Source: Candidatus Aegiribacteria sp.
GTDB lineage: Bacteria; Fermentibacterota; Fermentibacteria; Fermentibacterales; Fermentibacteraceae
Reading direction: 5' to 3'
Assembly: GCA_021107345.1 (NCBI GenBank)
Contig: JAIOSX010000027.1
Span: forward strand, 1-5,112
Length of the DNA: 5,112 nucleotides
Part shown: piece by piece, positions 1 to 5,112 of the stretch
Numbering within the stretch: the stretch's first letter is position 1
Layout of the letters: every line of letters begins with the position of its first letter
Translations under genes and position numbers: made by a program
Notes under the pieces: generated by a model
Told to the model about the DNA's origin: nothing
Databases searched by the model: none
Seen by the model: the letters and a program-made list of their open reading frames with translations, nothing else

Positions 1-452
1 CCTGAAAGCAAATAGTCAGTTGCATATCCATATTTGTAAAGTATTACAAAGGGGTTAGGATAGGAATCATCGTTATATACGATTACTGAATCAACATGAG
101 GTACATAATTATCAACAATTATACCTCGAACGGGTGCATCAGGACGTAAGATACATTCTGATGGGAGTAATTGAGATGAAACAACGCCTCCATGGCTGGT
201 TGCAGTTATTTCTACTGCATACCTGCCATCAGGGAATGCAGCATGTTCGTTTGCATACGCTTCTGGATAGACAGCAGAACCACCATTAGATGGTGAGCGC
301 AGCCATGTATCCCAGCAACCTCTATTGTATTCTTCGTTTATCCAGTCATTCACTTGAGAAGGATCTATAGAATCCCAAATGTTATCATAGCAAGTCTCAA
401 ATGCATCATTCATGCATCCGCAATTACTAGCGATATATGAAGTATTGAAATG
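1..452 (-). pseudogene. In-frame continuation of the M23 gene beyond an amber codon (partial, runs off left edge)
   Basis: Reading on in the frame of the upstream M23 gene, directly after its TAG, about 150 codons stay open to the window edge with no stop. The peptide looks like real secreted protein. It starts HFNTSYIASNCGCMN, then has a Trp/Asn-rich stretch (DWINEEYNRGCWDTWLRS). Next comes FPDGRYAVEITA (about residues 389-400, counting the TAG as 316), then VDNYVPHVDSVIVY (about 429 onward). 'PDGxYxVxVxA' followed by 'VDNxxPxV' is typical of Ig-like or fibronectin-like modules attached to exported peptidases. No terminator follows the TAG. The first ATG (411-413) has no Shine-Dalgarno, so an independent gene is unlikely. 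I read this as the C-terminal part of a gene interrupted by a nonsense codon, a readthrough event or a base error. The distal end is outside the window. Confidence 0.6.
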
Positions 453-455
453 CTA
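453..455 (-). other. In-frame TAG separating the M23 domain from its C-terminal continuation
   Basis: The codon series on the minus strand reads GTT AGC TAG CAT TTC, and the frame is open for about 315 codons before and about 150 codons after it. One substitution (for example CAG to TAG) would restore a continuous gene. TAG also ends the peptidase gene at 2827-2829, at a position followed by a terminator, so TAG does act as a normal stop in this genome and general reassignment is unlikely. Confidence 0.6.
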
Positions 456-1400
456 GCTAACAGATACTCCAGGGAATCCAACAGTTTCGGGATCGAAGAA
501 CAAAGCTGAGTATTCGCTCATATGTTCATAAATGGAAGGAATAACTGCATTAATGAAATCAACGAATTTCCGAGCTGTGTAAACAGTAGGATCTCCATCA
601 ATAGTCTTGATATCAACCCATATTTCGCTTACTCCAGCCATTGAGTCTGCAAAAGGTGAAATGCAGTCCACAGAAGCAGGAGATACTATGAAATCAACCT
701 TACCGTATACTCTATCTTGGAACAATCTGAAACCATGAATACTTTGGCCATGCCAATGATTCATGTCCCCGGTTTCATCCAGAGGCTGTTTATCCTGTAT
801 GTCAAAGATAATACCTCTATATGTTCCTATTCCGTAATCACCTTCTTCAATATGAGGAATTCTTCTGAACTGAAGAGCATCGTAACCAGCAGGTGGATCA
901 AGGTAACCATTAAAGGGATTGATGTTGTTTCCCCAGAGGCCATTTTCATACCAGCTTAGGTGTATGTGTGGAAACCATTCAGAACCACCTTGATACACTC
1001 CGTCACAGAGTGATTGTTTTGGCATTAGACATGCTCCCTCATAGATTATTGTATGATCAGGTTCAATACAGTGTCCAATAGACCATCCGATGCAATCAGA
1101 ACCAACTATATGTTCCTCATCATCAATAATAATCCCCCACCCAGTTGTGTCTGGGTGAACATTTTGCACCCATGTTATGCAATTAGCAGGGGATAATACG
1201 GGATCACTAATAAAAGGTGGCTTAAAATCAAGCCCTGGGTGAGGTCCTTCACTAGGAATGCCTACTGCAGCATAGGACCAGTCACCAAAACCGATACAGC
1301 AGAATTCTGGATTTGAACTTGAATCAAACATATTCCAGTCAATGCTGAACGGTTCTCGTACTCCAAATATACTGATGAACACAATAAATATGTAATACAT
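453..1400 (-). CDS. Exported M23 (LytM-like) zinc metallopeptidase, probably truncated at its C-terminus
   Basis: This 315-aa product starts with a short hydrophobic segment (YYIFIVFISIFGV, residues 2-14), read as a signal peptide with an uncharged n-region. The M23 signature follows. HPGLD gives zinc ligands His54 and Asp58, IGHC gives His110, and PHIHLSW gives His145 and His147, with NPFNGYL after it as in the usual 'HLHF...P..YL' ending. The spacings (Asp58 to His110 is 52, His110 to His145 is 35) resemble those of LytM, so the active site looks intact. M23 enzymes cleave peptidoglycan cross-links or other Gly-rich peptides; the substrate here is unknown. Eight cysteines (34, 35, 74, 103, 111, 124, 132, 246) suggest disulfides. 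Residues about 230-265 look like the start of a beta-rich accessory domain that the TAG cuts short. The start is set by an AGAGG 7 nt upstream. It lies 17 nt after the propeller gene, in the same operon. Confidence 0.72.
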   Translation of the reverse strand: MYYIFIVFISIFGVREPFSIDWNMFDSSSNPEFCCIGFGDWSYAAVGIPSEGPHPGLDFKPPFISDPVLSPANCITWVQNVHPDTTGWGIIIDDEEHIVGSDCIGWSIGHCIEPDHTIIYEGACLMPKQSLCDGVYQGGSEWFPHIHLSWYENGLWGNNINPFNGYLDPPAGYDALQFRRIPHIEEGDYGIGTYRGIIFDIQDKQPLDETGDMNHWHGQSIHGFRLFQDRVYGKVDFIVSPASVDCISPFADSMAGVSEIWVDIKTIDGDPTVYTARKFVDFINAVIPSIYEHMSEYSALFFDPETVGFPGVSVS

Positions 1401-1407
1401 TTTAAAA

Positions 1408-1412
1408 CCTCT
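1408..1412 (-). promoter_or_regulatory. Ribosome binding site of the M23 gene
   Basis: AGAGG on the minus strand lies 7 nt before the ATG at 1400-1398, in the 17-nt gap after the preceding gene's TAA. No promoter or terminator fits in this gap, so translation from a shared mRNA is expected. Confidence 0.6.
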
Positions 1413-1417
1413 GCCAT

Positions 1418-2665
1418 TTAGTTATTCATGATATGAAAACTGACAATCTCACCATTGATAGGATCCATATAGCAAAGTTGATAGCCCACGTCAGTACACA
1501 TGACGGAATTGACAAATCCCTTATTACTTATGCCATAAGGCATATATCTCATGATTGAATTTATTACAATATCTTCTGTAATAGAAGTGCTGCTTTCCCA
1601 AATAATGGCTCCAGAAATATCATATAGAACATATCGTCTCCCTCGGATCAAATTTCCGTATTCTCCATCATTATGGTTGAAACCACAAAGAAGTGAACCA
1701 TCAGCTGCTATAGAACAGACGCTTGGTAACCAGTGTCGTGAATCAAATTCGATTCTCTTAAGTAAGTTGTTTTGAACATCAAACAGATACAGTTCTGGTA
1801 ATTTAAGATTGCTATGTTCATCTCTAGCTGCAACTGTTGCAGCAATGTAGTTTCCTTCAGGTGAGACAACAAGGGAAAGTACATAGTAATTTTCAAGACA
1901 GTGAGCAAAGATTTCACCACCTGCATTCAGAACAATGAAACCATTGCTAGACTGGGATACAGCAGAACAGCTTCCATCAGCCGAAACAGCAAGTGGAACA
2001 GTGCCAGCGCTTGCATATAGAAAATCAAAAGACCAATGTAATCCGCCTGAAATAGAATATGCTTCTATCAGATATTCAATTCCATTTATTACTATTATCA
2101 AGTTTCCCTCAGAAGCATTGCCCCATTGGACAAAGGTTGGTCTTCCAGAATTCTGGTAATCCTGTATTCTAACAATATCACCACCTCTATTACAAAAGGT
2201 GATAGAGTTTCTACCAATACCTGTTATCTGACTGTTATTGTTGATAAACCAATCAAAATGAAATGCTGTGATGTCGAGTTGGCTGACGGATTCATCAATT
2301 CCATCTATCAGATACTGATTATTTCCGTAATCAGAAACGACTGCAAGGAAATTATTTGGCGAGAGAGATATGTTTCTATACTCAGGAATTATAACTGAAT
2401 GCCTTAATCCTACATCACTAAAGAAGACAACTTCATTCTCACCTGCGATTGCAGCCCTGAATTCACCTTCTTCTGTAAAACAGAGTTCTACGAAATATTC
2501 AGCGACTCCATTCTCATTAATTGAATACGGTTCAACGTAATCAGAGATATTGTAGGTTACTCTGTCAGTTATATCCCAGCCTTCGGCAACCCATTCTTCA
2601 CTGGTGAGCAGTGGTGATTGTGATTGTATGATCATTGTTGAAAGTAACAGGATTATACTTAGCAT
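1418..2665 (-). CDS. Exported beta-propeller-like protein of unknown function
   Basis: I do not recognise a named family for this 415-aa product. It starts with a signal peptide (LSIILLLSTMII, residues 2-13, likely cleaved near QSQS). The rest is beta-rich and carries a recurring strand motif of hydrophobic residues, Ser/Ala, a turn containing Gly or Asn, then hydrophobic residues. Copies are ISLSPNNFLAVVSD (99-112), LAVSADGSCSAVSQ (225-238), LVVSPEGNYIAATV (265-278), CSIAADGSLLCGFN (317-330) and YGISNKGFVNSVMC (377-390). Many are followed by a strand such as LYLFDVQNN or YVLYDISGAIIWES. This is the pattern of WD40-like or PQQ-like beta-propeller blades, and the length would suit six or seven blades. 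No catalytic motif is visible, so a binding or scaffold role in the periplasm or outside the cell is an inference. It is the first gene of a two-gene operon with the M23 protein. The start is well fixed by a strong Shine-Dalgarno. Confidence 0.7.
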   Translation of the reverse strand: MLSIILLLSTMIIQSQSPLLTSEEWVAEGWDITDRVTYNISDYVEPYSINENGVAEYFVELCFTEEGEFRAAIAGENEVVFFSDVGLRHSVIIPEYRNISLSPNNFLAVVSDYGNNQYLIDGIDESVSQLDITAFHFDWFINNNSQITGIGRNSITFCNRGGDIVRIQDYQNSGRPTFVQWGNASEGNLIIVINGIEYLIEAYSISGGLHWSFDFLYASAGTVPLAVSADGSCSAVSQSSNGFIVLNAGGEIFAHCLENYYVLSLVVSPEGNYIAATVAARDEHSNLKLPELYLFDVQNNLLKRIEFDSRHWLPSVCSIAADGSLLCGFNHNDGEYGNLIRGRRYVLYDISGAIIWESSTSITEDIVINSIMRYMPYGISNKGFVNSVMCTDVGYQLCYMDPINGEIVSFHIMNN

Positions 2666-2672
2666 GTTGACC

Positions 2673-2679
2673 CCTCCTT
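2673..2679 (-). promoter_or_regulatory. Strong Shine-Dalgarno of the propeller gene
   Basis: AAGGAGG on the minus strand lies 7 nt before the ATG at 2665-2663, close to the ideal sequence and spacing. It fixes the start of the 415-aa protein and suggests efficient translation. Confidence 0.85.
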
Positions 2680-2703
2680 ACTGAGTGTTAGTGCAAATAA
2701 CTC

Positions 2704-2718
2704 ATTCCATAATGGAAT
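2704..2718. promoter_or_regulatory. Perfect 7-bp inverted repeat, possible operator
   Basis: ATTCCAT-A-ATGGAAT is a perfect dyad with a single central base, 39 nt before the propeller start codon. It partly overlaps the best -10-like hexamer (2717-2722), where a repressor would usually bind. No regulator gene is in the window, and binding is inferred only from position and symmetry. Confidence 0.35.
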
Positions 2719-2745
2719 CATAATTAATATACAATATGCTTGATA
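2717..2745 (-). promoter_or_regulatory. Possible promoter of the propeller-M23 operon
   Basis: The minus strand carries TATGAT at 2717-2722, five of six matches to the sigma-70 -10 consensus, within very AT-rich DNA. The -35 region at a 17-nt spacing (TATCAA, 2740-2745) is a poor match, so the assignment is weak. A promoter is expected here because a terminator lies just upstream and a gene with a strong Shine-Dalgarno lies just downstream. The sigma factor preferences of this lineage are unknown. Confidence 0.3.
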
Positions 2746-2772
2746 GCGGATGGTATCATACTTATACTGCCC

Positions 2773-2799
2773 AAAAGAAAAAGGCGGGAAAATCCCGCC
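2773..2799 (-). terminator. Rho-independent terminator of the C25 peptidase gene
   Basis: On the minus strand a perfect 7-bp GC-rich stem (GGCGGGA and TCCCGCC, 2793-2799 with 2783-2789) encloses a 3-nt loop and is followed directly by TTTTTCTTTT (2773-2782). The stem begins 27 nt past the peptidase TAG. On the plus strand the hairpin is followed only by a broken T-run, so it works mainly leftward. It separates the peptidase transcript from the downstream operon. Confidence 0.9.
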
Positions 2800-2826
2800 C
2801 TTTCCTATTTGTCTTTTATGCAGATT

Positions 2827-5112
2827 CTATCTGACTACCACCAGGCTTGTAGTGCCATACCAGTCAGTACTGGAAACCCTTACGTGATATACTCCCGACG
2901 GGACAGATTCTCCACCGGAGTTTTTCAGTTTCCATACAAGGCTGTGCTGGCCTGCTGCCATCTCTTCGGCTGCCAGGGTTGCGACAATTCTGCCTGTTAC
3001 ATCGTACACATCAACCCTCGCCGCACCCGCGGAAGCAAGACTGAAGGGTATTGTAGCAATGCTCATGGCAGGGCTGGGGTATACGGCATCCACACCATTG
3101 ATGTAATTCTGGATGTCTCCCCCCTCAAGGCCGGTACCGGTAATACTGATGGATCCCTGATAGGATATATGATCTCTTGCCCAGGCAACAACGGACATAG
3201 TCCCGGTTGATGACGGATTTACGTAAAAAGAAGCTACTCCGCTTCCGTTCGTCGTGTGAACCATGTAAATGTCACCGGTCTGCCAGTTACCCTTCTGAAT
3301 GCATACCCTGGCGCCGCTTACGGGGGAACCGCCGGATGTTACTGTTACGGTGAAAGTTGTTGCTTCAGAGATGCTGCTGATATGTGAAGCGTCGAGGTCC
3401 GAAGCATCCAGGAACCACATTGGGAGTTCAGGTTCGCCGAAGAGGTTGTATTCTTTCACACACCAGTCCTCGCATTCATCGGAAGGAGGGCACATTTTGT
3501 CGTTACCCATCAGGTGAGCAACACCGAGGTTGTAAAGGTCATCGTTCCACATTGCATCGTAGAAGTACTTTGAGAGAATCTCGCTGAGACCGTAACCGGG
3601 GTTGTCCGGATCTCCCCATCCGTACCTGGCGTTGAACGCGCCGAATCCTCCGCCGTTGGGGGAGTTGTTCCATGCGTCACCCATGCAGTCTATAAAGGAG
3701 CTAGAGTAGTAGTAATCTAGATAACCGATATTGCATGAGATGGAGTTCCAGATAGCCGGAAGACCCCCGCCGGAGATATTGGTCTGGTTCATGAAATCGG
3801 ATGTTGTGTAACTTCCACCGGGCAGGGAGAAGGCTGTCTCGGAACCGTGGCTTCCGTGATACAGATGATGAGGACCGGCATTTATCATGTTTCTTGTGAT
3901 GGTCACGCTGTTACTGCCGTTGGAGTCGTAACATTTCTCTTCTTCCCAGCCTGAGGGTACCATAGGAGAGACGAGTTCCGCACCGGCAGAAGCATAGCAC
4001 CAGTAGGGGGCTCCCCATAGCAGTTCTGTGGTATAGCCGATTCTCAATTCGATTGGAGCTGTATCAAAATAATCTGTAGCTGAGATACGTTCGTATGCAT
4101 AAACCTTCTCATTGAAAATAGTGCATTCACCCGGTGTATTGACGCTTGCCCTTCCCACCCAGAGGTCAGGATGGTAATCAAGGCTATCTATTCCGTATTC
4201 ACCCCAGATATGATTGCCATTGCTGTCCCAGAGGTCATTTCCGGGAGTGGTGTCGTTGATATCCGCCCAGTAAAGGTCAACGGGTGGAAATTCAAGGTAG
4301 GAGTAGTAGTGGATCCTGGCGTCTCTTCCGGCTATCTTGTCGTCATCTCCGTATATGAGTACGTATTCCACACCCTCATCTCGGCAGTCGGTAAGAAAGG
4401 CGCGGATTTCCTGAAGAAGATCGTAGCAGGTATACATGCCCTGAATCCAGGTTGTCGTGTATACGTTCGTGGGAATACCTTTTGAGGTTTTCCAGTCGGC
4501 CAGGTCCTGTGCGTAGCTTTCGTAATCAGGGGGGGCGATGATTACGTATTCACCGTAGGTGAGGGACTTCGAGTCGACTATTGCGGCACCGGAGGCTGAA
4601 ACGGCATCCGGGTTAACTACGGAGTTTCTGACTATCTCCTGTGAGCGCAGTTCACTCTGTATGCTTCTTCTGGAAACTGTGGATGCTTCAGGGCTGGTTT
4701 CATAGGTAACGTTCAGTGTAAGATCTGTAAGGATTTCAACTGTCTTGCTGGCGGGATTCCACCTTACCGGGCATACTCTGACATAGGCAAGCGGAATTCC
4801 CATAATAACACTGGAACCCTCGAAGCTGACCGGTCTTTCCGGATAGGGAGTGCTTGAATCGTATATATCCGGATCCGGCTCAACAGGGTAGATTTCCTGT
4901 TCCACCGAAAGCGGAACGGGCGCGGCGGCAGGCATTACGGTAAAGCGGCCGCGAACAGGTGCATATCCCGCGTCTACCACTTCGATCCGGGTTGCGGAGC
5001 ATCCGGTGGGAAGGGCAATCCTGGCGGTGAATTCGGGGAGGCTGGGCTCACCCTCGGCTCCCAGAAGCGCCATTCCGGTGCCCGTTATCCTTGTGTAGAT
5101 CCCGGCCTCCTC
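2827..5112 (-). CDS. Secreted gingipain-like C25-family cysteine peptidase with FlgD-like C-terminal domain (5' end off window)
   Basis: Residue numbers count from the Met at 5073. The frame stays open 13 codons upstream to the right edge, and that Met has no signal peptide or Shine-Dalgarno, so the real start lies outside. Residues 1-130 resemble the C25 prodomain (GEPSLPEF near the start, then PERPVSFEG and LTLNVTYE). The catalytic region runs from about 170 to 545. It opens with YGEYVIIAPPDY and includes EYVLIYGDDD and HPDLWVGRAS. His409 in HGSHGSETAF and Cys447 in WNSISCNIG match the gingipain His/Cys dyad. An Ig-like or carboxypeptidase-regulatory-like module follows (about 570-640). The last 85 residues (VYPSPAMSIATIPFSL, VDVYDVTGRIVATL, GQHSLVWK, SGVYHVRV) form the FlgD-like/type-A-sorting-like domain that, in FCB bacteria, often directs export or surface attachment. 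It likely degrades extracellular protein; its cleavage specificity cannot be told. It is clearly richer in G+C than the two downstream genes. Confidence 0.88.
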   Translation of the reverse strand, partial: EEAGIYTRITGTGMALLGAEGEPSLPEFTARIALPTGCSATRIEVVDAGYAPVRGRFTVMPAAAPVPLSVEQEIYPVEPDPDIYDSSTPYPERPVSFEGSSVIMGIPLAYVRVCPVRWNPASKTVEILTDLTLNVTYETSPEASTVSRRSIQSELRSQEIVRNSVVNPDAVSASGAAIVDSKSLTYGEYVIIAPPDYESYAQDLADWKTSKGIPTNVYTTTWIQGMYTCYDLLQEIRAFLTDCRDEGVEYVLIYGDDDKIAGRDARIHYYSYLEFPPVDLYWADINDTTPGNDLWDSNGNHIWGEYGIDSLDYHPDLWVGRASVNTPGECTIFNEKVYAYERISATDYFDTAPIELRIGYTTELLWGAPYWCYASAGAELVSPMVPSGWEEEKCYDSNGSNSVTITRNMINAGPHHLYHGSHGSETAFSLPGGSYTTSDFMNQTNISGGGLPAIWNSISCNIGYLDYYYSSSFIDCMGDAWNNSPNGGGFGAFNARYGWGDPDNPGYGLSEILSKYFYDAMWNDDLYNLGVAHLMGNDKMCPPSDECEDWCVKEYNLFGEPELPMWFLDASDLDASHISSISEATTFTVTVTSGGSPVSGARVCIQKGNWQTGDIYMVHTTNGSGVASFYVNPSSTGTMSVVAWARDHISYQGSISITGTGLEGGDIQNYINGVDAVYPSPAMSIATIPFSLASAGAARVDVYDVTGRIVATLAAEEMAAGQHSLVWKLKNSGGESVPSGVYHVRVSSTDWYGTTSLVVVR

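Noticed and set aside
411..413. ATG as an independent start for the segment after the TAG
   Set aside because: There is no Shine-Dalgarno upstream, and the open frame extends back through it to the TAG in the same frame as the M23 gene.
453..455. TAG as pyrrolysine or a reassigned sense codon
   Set aside because: TAG ends the C25 gene at 2827-2829 just before a terminator, so it serves as a true stop. No tRNA or recoding element is visible in the window.
1708..1926. Minus-strand 72-codon frame inside the propeller gene
   Set aside because: It overlaps the propeller coding sequence in another frame, and the propeller frame carries the conserved blade motifs.
2740..3210. Plus-strand open frame of 156 codons
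   Set aside because: It runs across the terminator and lies mostly antisense to the C-terminal domain of the C25 peptidase. The peptide has no recognisable family features, so it is a shadow of the real gene.
3700..3722. Imperfect inverted repeat around ctag...ctag with gtagtagta repeats
   Set aside because: It lies inside the peptidase coding sequence and is explained by codons for a Tyr/Ser-rich stretch (LDYYYSSSF).
4171..4485. Plus-strand open frame of 104 codons
   Set aside because: It is wholly antisense to the C25 catalytic region, whose protein motifs are clear, so it is a shadow frame.
5071..5073. ATG as the start of the C25 peptidase
   Set aside because: The frame is open upstream to the window edge with prodomain-like sequence, no signal peptide follows this Met, and no Shine-Dalgarno is suitably placed. 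It is probably an internal methionine.

Overview
This window looks like bacterial chromosome from an uncultured, Gram-negative-like lineage. It probably belongs to the FCB group or a related candidate phylum such as Fermentibacteria or Cloacimonetes. That placement is inferred from the protein style: a gingipain-type (C25) cysteine peptidase with a C-terminal FlgD-like/type-A-sorting-like beta domain, next to exported beta-propeller and M23-type proteins. No RNA gene or taxonomic marker is present to confirm it. Every supported gene lies on the minus strand, so transcription runs from right to left.

Layout in the direction of transcription. (1) 5112-2827: the 3' part of a large secreted C25-family peptidase. 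Its true start lies beyond the right edge. It ends with TAG, followed about 27 nt later by a strong intrinsic terminator (2773-2799). (2) 2800-2666: a short AT-rich regulatory gap with a -10-like hexamer, a perfect 7-bp inverted repeat overlapping it, and a strong Shine-Dalgarno. (3) 2665-1418: an exported protein of 415 aa with recurring beta-propeller-like blade motifs. (4) 1400-453: an exported, divergent M23 (LytM-like) metallopeptidase with all the zinc and catalytic residues, 17 nt behind the previous gene, so the two form an operon. (5) 452-1: the reading frame of the M23 gene continues in the same frame, past a single TAG, with no further stop to the window edge. It encodes a plausible extracellular Ig-like region, so the M23 gene is probably a longer gene cut by an amber codon.

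The C25 gene is clearly richer in G+C than the two-gene operon. Hand counts of single 60-base lines gave 33 and 39 G+C within the peptidase, against 17, 20 and 26 in the operon. The change falls at the terminator/intergenic gap, so the left part may have a different history. All three proteins appear to act outside the cytoplasm: two are peptidases and one may be a binding or scaffold propeller. No RNA genes, CRISPR arrays, insertion sequences or clearly novel systems were seen. The most unusual element is the in-frame amber codon.
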